From assembly GCA_016707205.1 (NCBI GenBank), contig JADJHZ010000011.1:46680-110679 (forward strand): a stretch of 64,000 bases of DNA. Reading direction: 5' to 3'. Numbering within the stretch: the stretch's first letter is position 1; every line of letters begins with the position of its first letter. Shown here one piece after another: positions 1 to 8,667 of this stretch. Both the position numbers and the translations under genes were made by a program. This DNA is from Haliscomenobacter sp. (GTDB lineage Bacteria; Bacteroidota; Bacteroidia; Chitinophagales; Saprospiraceae). The notes beneath the pieces were generated by a model, which was not told where the DNA came from, did not search any database, and saw only the letters and a program-made list of their open reading frames with translations.

Positions 1-1014
1 GAAATCAACTATCAGGGGTCGTATTACATGCGCACCGTCCAGTGGGAAAACAAAAGAGCTGTCGCTACCCAGTTGGCTGAATTAGTGGATTGCGCCCCGG
101 AAGAACTCATCATTACCCGCAATACCACCGAGTCGCTGGATACGGTGATTGGAGGCCTGAAATGGAAACCGGGCGACGAGGCGGTCTTTGCCGAGCAGGA
201 TTACGGCGCCATGCAGGATATGTTCCGCCAGCAAGCCGACCGGCATGGAGTGGTGAATAAAAAAATCTCCATTCCCAATATTCCGCGCTCCGACTCGGAG
301 ATCGTAGAACTGTACGCCAACGCCATTACCCCCAAAACCCGGTTGCTCATGGTCTGCCACATGATCAACATCACCGGCCAAATCCTGCCCATTCGTCAGA
401 TTTGCGATATGGCCCACAGCAAAGGCGTGGAGGTGATGGTCGACGGAGCGCATGCGGTTGCGCACTTCCAGTTTTCCATGCGCGACCTGCAATGCGACTA
501 CTACGGCGCCAGCCTGCATAAATGGCTCAGTGCGCCCCTCGGAGCGGGCATCCTGTATGTCAGGAAGGATAAAATCGCCGGTATTTGGCCGATGTTTGCA
601 GAGTACGGCGCCGAGCCTGGCGATATCCGCCGGCTTAACCACACCGGCACCCACCCGGTAGCTACCGACCTCGCCATAGGAAATGCCCTGGAATACTACC
701 ACAACCTCGGGCCTGCCCGCAAAGAAGCCCGCCTGCGCTACCTCCAGCAGTACTGGACCAGTAAAGTACGCGACATGCCGCATATCGTGCTCAATACCCC
801 GTCCGACCCCCAGCGCGCCTGCGGGATCGCCAATGTGGGCGTAAAAGACCTCAAGCCCGCCGTTCTCGCCGAAACCCTGTTGAAAAAATACCGCATCTGG
901 ACGGTGGCTATCGACGGCGCTGGCGTCCATGGATGCCGGATCACCCCCAACGTGTATACGACCACCAGGGAGTTGGATGCGTTTGTGAAGGCGCTGACAG
1001 AAATTAAGGGGTAA
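1..1014 (+). CDS. Class V aminotransferase (isopenicillin-N epimerase-like), 5' end cut by window
   Basis: PLP-dependent fold type I enzyme of the class V/cysteine-desulfurase superfamily. The reading frame is open from base 1, so the true start lies upstream; an internal ATG is at 28. Visible are the cofactor Asp in the segment VMVDGAHAVAH and the Schiff-base lysine in SLHKWLSAPLG, followed by the small C-terminal domain. The spacing fits isopenicillin-N epimerase-like aminotransferases, whose substrates are mostly unassigned; the twin-arginine-type N-terminus often seen in Bacteroidota members cannot be judged because it is missing here. It ends in a repeat array that includes its TAA stop and faces the MFS gene. 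Substrate unknown. Confidence 0.85.
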   Translation, partial: EINYQGSYYMRTVQWENKRAVATQLAELVDCAPEELIITRNTTESLDTVIGGLKWKPGDEAVFAEQDYGAMQDMFRQQADRHGVVNKKISIPNIPRSDSEIVELYANAITPKTRLLMVCHMINITGQILPIRQICDMAHSKGVEVMVDGAHAVAHFQFSMRDLQCDYYGASLHKWLSAPLGAGILYVRKDKIAGIWPMFAEYGAEPGDIRRLNHTGTHPVATDLAIGNALEYYHNLGPARKEARLRYLQQYWTSKVRDMPHIVLNTPSDPQRACGIANVGVKDLKPAVLAETLLKKYRIWTVAIDGAGVHGCRITPNVYTTTRELDAFVKALTEIKG

Positions 1015-1087
1015 GGCGAAATGAAAGGGGGGAAGGCGTAAGGCGAAGGGACAGAAACGTATTTTCCAACTTACGCCTTACGCCCTA
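1008..1087. terminator. Tandem-repeat hairpin between convergent stops
   Basis: Units related to GTAAGGCG begin at the TAA stop of the upstream gene (1012-1014). GGCGTAAGGCG at 1035-1045 is the exact reverse complement of 1074-1084, which abuts the TAG stop of the convergent gene (1087-1085). The inverted repeat suggests a bidirectional terminator; function is inferred. Confidence 0.6.
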
Positions 1088-2272
1088 TTTTCCCAACTTC
1101 AGCCTGCTGGCCAGCCACACTGCCAGGATGCTCATGCCAATGGCAAAATACCCTACGTACGGGTAATGCTCCAGCGACCCATCGGGGTTTTTCGTCACGA
1201 TCAATCCGGCGATTAACGAAGCTAAGGCAAGGCCCATTTCGTTGGCTGAAGCCCGAACACTCATAAAACTGCCCCGGCTCTCCGGCTTCACCACCGAGGT
1301 CACCATGGTTGTGGCAGGCACATTCCGCCCGCCGGCCACCACAAAAAAAGAAGACGTAACGACCAATGCCAGCGCAATGGGAACAGCGGGTAAATGGGTA
1401 ATCGCTAAAATGGAGAACAAAGCGAAAAAGCTGGCAATTGAAAAGACCTTGAAATTTCCGTGCCGGTCGGCCATCCGCCCGGCGAAAGGAAGCAGGAAAA
1501 CCGATAACGTCCCGCCTGCCAAATAAATATAGGTGACTTGGTGGTCGGAGAACCCGACGTTCATCTGCATATACGGGGCGATGAACGGAATGATGGAGAA
1601 ATGCCCCAGCATCAGGATGATCGTAAACAGCAGTGCCCGCATTTGGTTGCCGTCGCGGGTTATGGCGCCCAGCACCTTCCAAGGGGGTAGCCGGTCGCTT
1701 TTTTCACCGATATGATCCTTCATCGACGGAAGGAAAAAGGCCATCGCCACCAGCATGCACACAGCAAAGCCGCCAATAACGATAAACGGCGCCCGCCAGG
1801 AAAATTGCGCCGCCAGGAAAACGCCCGCTGGAACGCCCACTACCGATGCTACGGAAAAGGCCGTCATAACCATCCCCATCGCGTGCGCGCGCCGCTCAAA
1901 CGGGATGACGTCGCTAACCACCGACAATACCAGCGCGCCTAACAACCCGCCGAAAGCCCCGGTGATCGCCCTCGCCGCCAAAAACAGGTAATACCCTGAA
2001 GCCATGGAACACAACAAAGTCCCCACTGCAAATCCGGCATAAACGACCAGAATCGCCTTTTTTCGGTCAAACCGGTCGATAAACCCTGCTCCCAATAACC
2101 CCATCGCAAACGCGCTCAACGCATAAATCGATACGATCAGGCTGAACTGACGGGGCGTGATCTCAAACAGCCGCATGAACTGCGATCCCAAAGGCATGAT
2201 GATCATGAAATCCAGAATGTCCGAAAACTGGATCGTCGCCAATAAAAACAACAGAATAGATTCTTTTTTCAT
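1085..2272 (-). CDS. MFS transporter (DHA1-type drug/sugar efflux)
   Basis: Inner-membrane proton-coupled transporter of 395 residues with the 12-helix pattern of the major facilitator superfamily. Motif A is visible after helix 2 as GAGFIDRFDRKKA, and the DHA1-type pattern continues in helices 4-5 (RAITGAFGGLLGALVLS; GVPAGVFL). The closest general type is the AraJ/Bcr-like efflux group; substrate cannot be read from the sequence. The start lies 4 bases after the stop of the HD-domain gene upstream, so the two are almost certainly one operon. Its TAG stop forms the edge of the repeat array shared with the convergent aminotransferase gene. Confidence 0.88.
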   Translation of the reverse strand: MKKESILLFLLATIQFSDILDFMIIMPLGSQFMRLFEITPRQFSLIVSIYALSAFAMGLLGAGFIDRFDRKKAILVVYAGFAVGTLLCSMASGYYLFLAARAITGAFGGLLGALVLSVVSDVIPFERRAHAMGMVMTAFSVASVVGVPAGVFLAAQFSWRAPFIVIGGFAVCMLVAMAFFLPSMKDHIGEKSDRLPPWKVLGAITRDGNQMRALLFTIILMLGHFSIIPFIAPYMQMNVGFSDHQVTYIYLAGGTLSVFLLPFAGRMADRHGNFKVFSIASFFALFSILAITHLPAVPIALALVVTSSFFVVAGGRNVPATTMVTSVVKPESRGSFMSVRASANEMGLALASLIAGLIVTKNPDGSLEHYPYVGYFAIGMSILAVWLASRLKLGK

Positions 2273-2276
2273 AAAA

Positions 2277-3503
2277 TTACCCGCCCGTTATTTTCGGATA
2301 CGCCAGATAGTACTTTGTTACAATCTTCGAATGCAGTTCATAATCCGTACTCAGCGACATAGGTCGGGCTTCCCCGTTTTTGAACAAGATCTTAATTTCC
2401 TCCTGGGCTGTATTATAGGCCGAGTTGCTTTCCATTCCTTTCAGAAAGAAATAAGACAACTCGCTTTCCGGCCCCTGCCACCACTGGAGGACCTTGGCTG
2501 CCCGGGTAGAAACATAATCCTCCCCGAAAGGTTGACTGGAAAGTTCCAGCTTGAACAAGCGGCGATGGATCAACCCCTGCGACAGGTAGGACAAGCAGCG
2601 GTCGGGATGGCTCATCCACGCCTTTAACGCAGACAGGATGTCGTAATCATCCAGCGAGGCAAAGCGGGCCAACAAATGGTCCCGATCCTGCACGAATTGG
2701 TCTTCCCGCACTTCGTGGGAGATAAAGAACTGCAGATTTTCCGGGCAGGGTACCGGGATACCCAGCAACGCCAGTTCTCTGGCCCTTCGCAGAACCTGGA
2801 CAAGCATATGTTCTGCCGCTAAAACCGTTTTATGCAGGTACACCTGCCAATACATCAGCCGCCGGGCGATCAGAAATTTTTCAATGGAGTAAATCCCTTT
2901 TTCTTCTACCACCAATTCGTTGTCGTGAACGGCCAGCATTTTGATGATCCGGTCGTAGCCAATCACCCCTTCATAAACCCCAGTGAAAAAGCTGTCGCGG
3001 GTGAGGTAGTCCATCCGGTCCATATCCAATTGACTGGACACCAACTGGTGGAGAAATTTCTTGGGATACTTATCCTGGAAGATTCGAATCGCCAGTTCCA
3101 ATTGGCCCTGGAATTCCTCATTCAGTTTTTCCATGAACCACTCCGAAAGCCGCTCGTGCGGAACCCGGATCAGGGCATTCTCCAGGGTATGCGAAAACGG
3201 TCCATGACCAATATCGTGCAGCAAAATGGCGATGGACGCTGCCTGGGCTTCTTCCTCCGTAATCCCCGCTCCTTTGCCGTTAAGCACCTCGATGGCCTGG
3301 GTCATCAGGTGAAAAGCCCCCAGAGCGTGATGGAAACGGGTATGCAGGGCGCCGGGATAAACGTAGTGCGACAAGCTCGTCTGCTTGATTCGCCGCAATC
3401 GCTGAAAATAAGGGTGCTCGATCAGATCAAAAATAATCCCGTAGGGCACGCTGATAAACCCGTACACCGGGTCGTTAAATATTTTTTTTCTCGCCATGAC
3501 CAT
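2277..3503 (-). CDS. HD-superfamily phosphohydrolase (COG1078, dNTPase/SAMHD1-like)
   Basis: Predicted cytosolic metal-dependent phosphohydrolase, 408 residues. The HD signature is split as expected: H in RFHHALG (residues 57-63), the HD pair in LLHDIGHGPFSH (95-106) and the downstream Asp in SQLDMDRMDYLTRDS. Family relatives hydrolyse dNTPs or act on other nucleotides; the exact substrate here is unknown. A second possible start is Met3 (MARKK). It is the first gene of a two-gene unit with the MFS transporter, and transcribes away from porX across a 373-base gap rich in repeats. Confidence 0.88.
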   Translation of the reverse strand: MVMARKKIFNDPVYGFISVPYGIIFDLIEHPYFQRLRRIKQTSLSHYVYPGALHTRFHHALGAFHLMTQAIEVLNGKGAGITEEEAQAASIAILLHDIGHGPFSHTLENALIRVPHERLSEWFMEKLNEEFQGQLELAIRIFQDKYPKKFLHQLVSSQLDMDRMDYLTRDSFFTGVYEGVIGYDRIIKMLAVHDNELVVEEKGIYSIEKFLIARRLMYWQVYLHKTVLAAEHMLVQVLRRARELALLGIPVPCPENLQFFISHEVREDQFVQDRDHLLARFASLDDYDILSALKAWMSHPDRCLSYLSQGLIHRRLFKLELSSQPFGEDYVSTRAAKVLQWWQGPESELSYFFLKGMESNSAYNTAQEEIKILFKNGEARPMSLSTDYELHSKIVTKYYLAYPKITGG

Positions 3504-3653
3504 CCCTTATTGAAGAAAGAAGCCGCTTTGATCTTTTTTCCCTATTTTACAAATTGCTCGCCGGCAAAGGTGAAAAACTCCTGTTAACTGAACAATAATC
3601 TTTTGAGAAAGATGATTATATACGGACGGCGGACGGGAGATGAGGAGGTAGAG

Positions 3654-3707
3654 GATGTAAAAGATGTAAAAGATGTAAAGGGTGTAAAGGGTGTAAAGGA
3701 TGTAAGG
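3654..3707. repeat. 9-bp tandem array, unit GATGTAAAR
   Basis: Six consecutive 9-bp units, drifting from GATGTAAAA to GGTGTAAAG and back to GATGTAAGG. Confidence 0.85.
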
Positions 3708-3731
3708 TTCTCTTTCCTGTTGACTTCGTTA

Positions 3732-3779
3732 GCTCCCTGCTCCCTGCTCCCTGCTCCCTAATCCCTAATTCCTAATTCC
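3732..3779. repeat. 7-bp tandem array, unit GCTCCCT
   Basis: Four GCTCCCT units followed by CTAATCCCTAATTCC-type degenerate units. The same family recurs at 5431-5523, 15896-15984 and 52985-53015. Confidence 0.85.
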
Positions 3780-3840
3780 AGCCGTTTTCTTCGAATGATC
3801 TCTTATCGATTCCGTTTCGTCTTTCTCAAACCAAACCTCC

Positions 3841-3865
3841 AACTTCTAACGTCTAACTTCTAACT
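3841..3865. repeat. Short array, unit CTAACGT/CTAACTT
   Basis: Three to four units of the TCTAACG family 12 bases before the porX ATG; the family recurs at 8580-8667, 15842-15885, 27443-27529, 35442-35476 and 52898-52927. Confidence 0.7.
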
Positions 3866-3876
3866 AAACGCACTTC

Positions 3877-5433
3877 ATGGAAAAGATCACGATCCTTTGG
3901 GCTGATGACGAAATCGAACTCCTGAAACCCCAACTCCTGTTTCTCGAAAAAAAGGGATACGAGGTCATCCAGGTTACCAACGGCCACGACGCTTTGGAAG
4001 AATGCGAATCCAACAAAGGGATCGACGTCGTCTTCCTCGACGAAAGTATGCCCGGTATCACTGGTCTGGAAACCCTTTCCCGGTTGAAAGCGGTCAACCC
4101 CATTCTCCCCGTGGTGATGATCACGAAAAACGAGGCGGAGAACGTGATGGAAGAAGCGCTGGGATCCCAAATTGCCGACTACCTCATCAAACCGGTAAAC
4201 CCCAACCAGATCCTCCTCACCCTGAAGAAGATCATCGACAACAAGCGCCTCGTTCGGGAGAAGACCTCCTCGGATTACCAGCAGGAATTCCGCCAGATCT
4301 TCACGCAGATCAACAGCGGGCTGAATTACGAAGAGTGGGCGGAGGTTTATCGCAAGATCATCAATTGGGAAATCAAGATCGACCAGTCCAACTCCACGGA
4401 GATGGGGGACATTCTCTCGATGCAAAAACAGGAAGCCAACACAGAGTTCGGCAAATATATCCTCAAAAACTACATGGACTGGGTCCAGCATACCAAGCCC
4501 GGACCCGTGATGTCCGACAACCTGCTCCGCAGCAAGGTTTTCCCCAACATGGACAACAGCGTCCCCTCCGTTCTGGTGTTGCTCGATAATCTGCGTTTCG
4601 ACCAGTGGAAGGTGATCGAGCCGATTCTTACCGAAGCGTTCCGGCTGGAGGAAGAAGATTATTTTTACAGCATCCTGCCTACCTCCACTCAATACAGCCG
4701 CAACGCGATCTTCGCCGGCATGATGCCCTCCGATATCGATCGCGCCCATCCCGACTGGTGGCGCAACGACAATGAGGAAGGAGGCAAAAACCTCTACGAA
4801 GACCAGCTCTTCTCCGAACTCGTGCGCCGGACATTCCGAAAAGAACTGAAGTTTGAATACCTCAAGATCACCAGCGTCAGCAACGCCAGGCAGATGCAGG
4901 ACAACATCCTCAACTATCTAAAGAACGACCTGACGATCATCGTATACAATTTCATCGACATGCTGTCCCACGCCCGCACCGAGATGGAAGTGCTCAAAGA
5001 ACTTGCAGGCGATGAAAAAGCCTACCGGTCGCTGACCCGCTCCTGGTTTGAAAATTCCCCGCTATGGGGCGCCCTCCAGCGCCTGGCCGAACGGGACGTC
5101 CAACTGTTCATAACCACCGACCACGGCACCATCCGGGTGAACACCCCCTCCAAAGTCGTTGGCGACCGCGAAACGACCGCCAACCTGCGCTACAAAGTAG
5201 GCCGGAACCTGCAATACGAGAAAAAGGACGTCCTTGAAGTGCGCGATCCGATTCAGGCTAAACTGCCCCGCCCAAACGTCAGCTCCAGCTATATTTTCGC
5301 CAAAGAAGATATGTTCTTCCTCTATCCAAACAACTACAATTATTACAACAACTATTACAAGAATACCTTCCAGCACGGAGGGATCTCCCTGGAAGAAATG
5401 ATTTGTCCGTTTATCCGGTTAAGGGCGAAGTAG
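3877..5433 (+). CDS. porX: PorX, T9SS response regulator with PglZ domain
   Basis: Two-component regulator of the type IX secretion system; in Porphyromonas and Flavobacterium it works with PorY and an ECF sigma factor to control T9SS genes. Residues 1-125 form a receiver domain with the acidic pair D10-D11, the phospho-acceptor D55 (VVFLDESMPG), a Thr in VVMITKN and the Lys in YLIKPVNP. Residues about 190-510 are a PglZ-type phosphodiesterase/alkaline-phosphatase-fold domain (LVLLDNLRFDQW, ATFAGMMPSD-like region, TTDHGTIRVN), as known for PorX. Length 518 is normal. Its presence agrees with the type B T9SS cargo further along the window. The TAG stop runs directly into a GCTCCCT-family array. 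Confidence 0.95.
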   Translation: MEKITILWADDEIELLKPQLLFLEKKGYEVIQVTNGHDALEECESNKGIDVVFLDESMPGITGLETLSRLKAVNPILPVVMITKNEAENVMEEALGSQIADYLIKPVNPNQILLTLKKIIDNKRLVREKTSSDYQQEFRQIFTQINSGLNYEEWAEVYRKIINWEIKIDQSNSTEMGDILSMQKQEANTEFGKYILKNYMDWVQHTKPGPVMSDNLLRSKVFPNMDNSVPSVLVLLDNLRFDQWKVIEPILTEAFRLEEEDYFYSILPTSTQYSRNAIFAGMMPSDIDRAHPDWWRNDNEEGGKNLYEDQLFSELVRRTFRKELKFEYLKITSVSNARQMQDNILNYLKNDLTIIVYNFIDMLSHARTEMEVLKELAGDEKAYRSLTRSWFENSPLWGALQRLAERDVQLFITTDHGTIRVNTPSKVVGDRETTANLRYKVGRNLQYEKKDVLEVRDPIQAKLPRPNVSSSYIFAKEDMFFLYPNNYNYYNNYYKNTFQHGGISLEEMICPFIRLRAK

Positions 5434-5523
5434 GGAGCAGGGAAAAGGGAGCAGGGAAAAGGGAGCAGGGAGCAGGGAGCAGGGAAAAGGGAGCAAAACC
5501 TGCTCCCTTTTCCCTGCTCCCTA
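5431..5523. terminator. Bidirectional terminator made of GGGAGCA repeats
   Basis: Repeated GGGAGCAGGGAAAA units start at the porX stop. A 22-bp arm is repeated as a perfect inverted copy after a 5-base loop (AAACC) and ends at the TAG stop of the convergent gene (5523-5521). Very stable hairpin; terminator role inferred from position. Confidence 0.75.
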
Positions 5524-5970
5524 AATCCCTTCCGTCACTTTTTTCAGCTCCGGGTTCGCTTCCAGCACCGCTTTTAACCGGGGCATTTCCGGGGCGAAGG
5601 TGACCTTTTGGCCGAAGTTCCCGGGGGTTTTCAAGTAAATAGAAGCGATAGAGAAAAACAGGAAGGTGCTGACTTCGATGCGTTCGATATTGTGAAACGG
5701 ATAGCGAAAATTTTTGAAATAATTGGTAACATAGACAAACCCCTCTCCGATTTCCACGCGTTTGAGTTGCATTAAGGTAAAATAAAGCGCCGCCGCCCCG
5801 CTTAAAAAGAAAAAGCCTACCCCAATGCGGAAAGGCCCGGCAGGGATGCTGCCTACAAACTGGTAGGGCAAAGCGATCAGGGCAACGCTTGCCGAACCAA
5901 AAAACACGATCCAAAACACCGGAACAAAAATCCGGTAAAACAGCGTAAGGTTGCTGGATACTCTTTCCAT
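5521..5970 (-). CDS. Small membrane protein of unknown function, PH-like
   Basis: 149 residues. Two hydrophobic segments (about 10-35 and 43-65) are followed by a beta-rich soluble part (RVEIGEGFVYVTNYFKNF, then IERIEVSTFLFFSIASIYL) that resembles bacterial PH-like domains after a membrane hairpin. No catalytic motif. It follows tatC by 38 bases in the same direction and is probably cotranscribed. Function not recognised. Confidence 0.7.
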   Translation of the reverse strand: MERVSSNLTLFYRIFVPVFWIVFFGSASVALIALPYQFVGSIPAGPFRIGVGFFFLSGAAALYFTLMQLKRVEIGEGFVYVTNYFKNFRYPFHNIERIEVSTFLFFSIASIYLKTPGNFGQKVTFAPEMPRLKAVLEANPELKKVTEGI

Positions 5971-6008
5971 AACAGATTTGGCGTAATAAAGGTAAAAAGG
6001 GGCTACTT

Positions 6009-6858
6009 CTAGGCTTGCTCCCTCATTTGAAGGTCTTTTTCTTCTTCCTCCTCCCGTTTAACCCTCCTGGCAGCCTCCCTGGCAGCCACCATAATGCTGA
6101 TTTCATACAACCCATACAAGGGCACAGCGATCAGCATCTGAGATACGGCATCCGGAGGACTTAAAAAAGGCCGCAGCAACCAGGATGACGATAATCGCGT
6201 GGCGCCGAAAATGCCGCATCGTATCCGGTCCAACTAACCCTACCTTCGCCAGGAAGAATACCACGATGGGAAGCTCAAACACCAACCCCATAGGCAGCGT
6301 GAACATAATCAAGTAGCTGATATAGGAATTCAGCGTAGGCATGTTTTCTACGCCGGGAATAGTATACCCAACCAGAAAATTCACTGCAAACGGAGCGACA
6401 ACGTAATACCCAAAACCCACTCCCAACAGGAACAAAAAGGAACAGATAAACACCACCCCCCGGGCCGCGCGGCGCTCTTTGGAATACAACCCCGGGCTGA
6501 TAAAACGCCATACCTCCCAGAATACGTAAGGGAAAGAAAAAACAAACCCGGCAGCAAAAGATATACTGATACTCGTAATGAACGCTTCGCCAAACCCAAT
6601 GGCTTGTTTGCGGAAATCCGGAGGTGAAAAACACATGTTATCTCCCAGACCAACGGCATGAGAAAGCTTGCATATCATTTGATATGAAAGAAAATCTTTA
6701 TTGGTTGGGCCAAACACCACCTCTGTGAAAAACCAATCCTGATTGATGAACAAAACGATCCCAACCAGGGTAATCGCCACAAGCGAGCGCAGAATATGCC
6801 AGCGCAATTCTTCCAGGTGCTCGAAAAAGGACATCTCCTTTGTACTGTTCTTTGGCAT
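6009..6858 (-). CDS. tatC: TatC, twin-arginine translocase subunit, with one-base frameshift
   Basis: Sec-independent protein translocase subunit, six transmembrane helices, inner membrane. From ATG 6858 the frame gives MSFFEHLEELRWHILRS at the N-terminus, the family hallmark, and FSFPYVFWEVWRFISPGL in the cytoplasmic loop. At the T6 run (A6 on the plus strand, 6163-6168) the frame goes wrong; skipping one base restores FLSPPDAVSQMLIA and the last helix, ending at 6009. The joined product would be 282 residues, normal for Bacteroidota. An upstream in-frame start at 6975 is unlikely: a good -7 box lies at 6882-6889, between the two. Either a sequencing error in a homopolymer, slippage at the T6 run, or a recent mutation. 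Confidence 0.85.
6163..6168 (-). other. Frameshift site in tatC (T6 run)
   Basis: Six T on the coding strand where five would keep the TatC frame (codons for A-F-L-S-P-P versus A-F-F-K-S-S). A +1 step at this run restores the protein. Confidence 0.8.
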
Positions 6859-6881
6859 AAAACGTTGAATGAGGTAGAGCG

Positions 6882-6889
6882 CAAAATTA
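6882..6889 (-). promoter_or_regulatory. -7 box (TAATTTTG) for tatC
   Basis: Matches the Bacteroidota TAnnTTTG box and sits about 24 bases before the 6858 start. No good TTG -33 element at the usual distance. Confidence 0.45.
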
Positions 6890-6963
6890 AAAAAATTGAG
6901 CACAAGCCCGAAAGGTTTTGCGTTTCTTCGATAAAAGCAACGTCCGCAATACCGGCTTTGCGT

Positions 6964-6971
6964 TACCTTTG
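6964..6971 (+). promoter_or_regulatory. -7 box (TACCTTTG) for ybaB
   Basis: Exact TAnnTTTG match 18 bases before the ybaB ATG at 6990. The -33 element is not evident. Confidence 0.45.
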
Positions 6972-6989
6972 ACAAAAAAACAGCACCTT

Positions 6990-7298
6990 ATGTTTGGAAA
7001 TTTGTTTGGAGACATGGAAGAAATGCAGCGCCGTCTGCAGGAAAAACTCGCCCTGATCGAAGCCGAAGCCGAAGCGGGCGAAGGCGCCGTAAAGGTCACC
7101 GCCAACGGCAATCGCGAGGTGGTGAATATCCGCATCAACCCCGATCTGCTGAAAAACGGCGATCCGGAGGAATTGGAAGACCTGCTCGTTGTGGCCATCA
7201 ACCGGGCTCTGGCCGACGCATCCGAAAAAGGAGGCGCAGAATCCCAAAAAATGATGAAAGACCTGCTTCCTCCAGGAATGGATGACCTGCTCGGCTAA
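6990..7298 (+). CDS. YbaB/EbfC nucleoid-associated protein
   Basis: Small DNA-binding, dimeric nucleoid protein of the YbaB/EbfC family. From ATG 6990 it is 102 residues: MFGNLFGDMEEMQRRLQEKL (basic N-terminal helix), then the beta segment VKVTANGNREVVNIRINP, then a helical C-terminus rich in KGGAESQKMMKDLLPPGMDD, typical of the Bacteroidota members. An upstream in-frame ATG at 6918 would place the start before the -7 box at 6964 and overlap the divergent tatC promoter, so 6990 is preferred. In many bacteria ybaB pairs with dnaX-recR; here it stands alone. Confidence 0.88.
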   Translation: MFGNLFGDMEEMQRRLQEKLALIEAEAEAGEGAVKVTANGNREVVNIRINPDLLKNGDPEELEDLLVVAINRALADASEKGGAESQKMMKDLLPPGMDDLLG

Positions 7299-7355
7299 AT
7301 AGACTTTTTGAGGTTGAATTCGTATTCGGCAAGTCTTATCAATTTACACTTTCCC

Positions 7356-8582
7356 ATGAAAAAATGGCTTTTTTCCCTGCCCTTCCTTATCGGGGGCCCG
7401 CTTCTGGCGCAAACCAATATCGGGTTGGTGGCATACTACCCTTTCAATCAGGCGATCACCGATGCCACCGGCAACACGGCGAATGCCGGCTTTTTGACAA
7501 GTCCTCCGGAATACGGCTGCGGCATAACCGGAGAAGCGCTGAATTTCCGGGGCGGCGCCGATCAGATGCGCCTTTCCGGCCCGGTCAAGGAAGAGTTCGA
7601 CACGGAAGATTTTACCGTAGCCTTTTACTTCCGGGTTTCCAGCACAGACGGCATTCAGTACTTGTTGTCCAAACGGCGCAAAGATTGCCTGCAGGATAAC
7701 TCGTTTTATATCCGCTATCGCCCGGCAACGCGGAATATCAACGTAGTGCTAACGGAGAGCGCCGACCGCTTTGTGAATATTGTCAGCGAGCTGGAACAAG
7801 GCGTTTGCTGGTACCACGTGGCCGTCGTCCGGGATGCCGGCAACGTCAAACTGTATATCAACGGGAAGGTAGTGCAGGAGCAATCCACCTATGGCCGGAT
7901 CGACCTGCGCAACGACGGAGACATTCTCGTGGGCGGCAGCCCGTGTTATGGCGCAAACGAAACGCCGTTCAAAGGCTCAATGGAAGAACTTCGCTTTTAC
8001 AACCGCGCCCTGCCCCGAAACGAGGTGCAAAACCTCGCCCCTGCTCCCCCCGACCGGATCGCCACCGCAGACACCATCGTCTTTGCAGGAAATCCAGTGA
8101 ACCTGACCTTGTCTTCTACTTGCGCCACCACGTTCCGCTGGTCGCCGGCCTTAGGCCTCGACGATCCAAACAGCGCTGCGCCTCAGTTTTCTTCCCTGTC
8201 CCCCGGCAACTTTTCCTTTCAAGTCCAGATGGGAGACGCCGCCTCTCCCTGCGTGGCCTTCGATTCTGTCCGTATTACCGTTATCGATCCCAATTCCCTG
8301 GATTGCGCAACAGCTTACCTCCCCAAAGCCTTTACGCCCAATGGCGACGGGCTTAACGACGGCTTTGGAATAAGCAACCCATACGCTATCCAGCAACTGA
8401 AAAGTTTTGAGATCTTCGACCGATGGGGCGCCAAAATGTTTTCCACCGCAAACCCCTTTGAACAATGGGACGGAACCTTCCAGGGCCAAGAAGTGAACCC
8501 CGGGGTTATGGTCTACCGGGTTCAGTTTACCTGCAACGGTGAGGAAAAGGTGAATACAGGAACGTTTATGATAATGAAATAG
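7356..8582 (+). CDS. Secreted LamG-domain protein with type B T9SS sorting domain
   Basis: Surface-exposed or secreted protein of 408 residues. Signal peptide at MKKWLFSLPFLIGGPLLAQ; I start here and not at the ATG 48 bases earlier, which would give an unusual n-region. A LamG/concanavalin-like jelly roll follows (about residues 15-215: GLVAYYPFNQAI, NLYINGK-type strand, GSMEELRFYNRAL). Next is an Ig-like stretch, then the gliding-motility-associated C-terminal domain (AFTPNGDGLNDGFG, FEIFDRWGAKMF, QWDGTFQGQEVNPGVMVYRV) that directs export by T9SS. LamG domains bind glycans or proteins; the ligand is unknown. It converges on the SprB-type gene, sharing a repeat terminator. Confidence 0.88.
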   Translation: MKKWLFSLPFLIGGPLLAQTNIGLVAYYPFNQAITDATGNTANAGFLTSPPEYGCGITGEALNFRGGADQMRLSGPVKEEFDTEDFTVAFYFRVSSTDGIQYLLSKRRKDCLQDNSFYIRYRPATRNINVVLTESADRFVNIVSELEQGVCWYHVAVVRDAGNVKLYINGKVVQEQSTYGRIDLRNDGDILVGGSPCYGANETPFKGSMEELRFYNRALPRNEVQNLAPAPPDRIATADTIVFAGNPVNLTLSSTCATTFRWSPALGLDDPNSAAPQFSSLSPGNFSFQVQMGDAASPCVAFDSVRITVIDPNSLDCATAYLPKAFTPNGDGLNDGFGISNPYAIQQLKSFEIFDRWGAKMFSTANPFEQWDGTFQGQEVNPGVMVYRVQFTCNGEEKVNTGTFMIMK

Positions 8583-8667
8583 ACCTTAGCGGTTAGACGT
8601 TGGACGTTAGACGTCAAATCTCCAGAATCTAACAATCTAACGTCTAACGTCTAACAGCCAACGTCTA
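8580..8667. terminator. Bidirectional terminator made of TAGACGTTA repeats
   Basis: Starting at the TAG stop of the plus-strand gene, units of TAGACGTTA/TTGGACG run to 8613; the mirror units (TAACGTCTAACGTCTAAC) run from 8627 to the TAG stop (8667-8665) of the minus-strand gene. Both stops are the TAG of the repeat unit itself. Confidence 0.7.

Larger units (their letters stand above)
3504..3876. other. Divergent intergenic region packed with three repeat arrays
   Basis: No gene is seen. The gap between the HD gene and porX holds three unrelated tandem arrays (described separately) and no clear TAnnTTTG promoter box. Promoters for both flanking genes should lie here but I cannot place them. 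Confidence 0.6.

Noticed and set aside
82..930. Long open frame on the minus strand opposite the aminotransferase
   Set aside because: Its protein has no recognisable motif and mirrors the codon pattern of the sense gene, whose active-site motifs are clear.
6859..6975. Extended N-terminus of TatC from the ATG at 6975
   Set aside because: Adds 39 residues absent from the family and starts upstream of the -7 box at 6882-6889.
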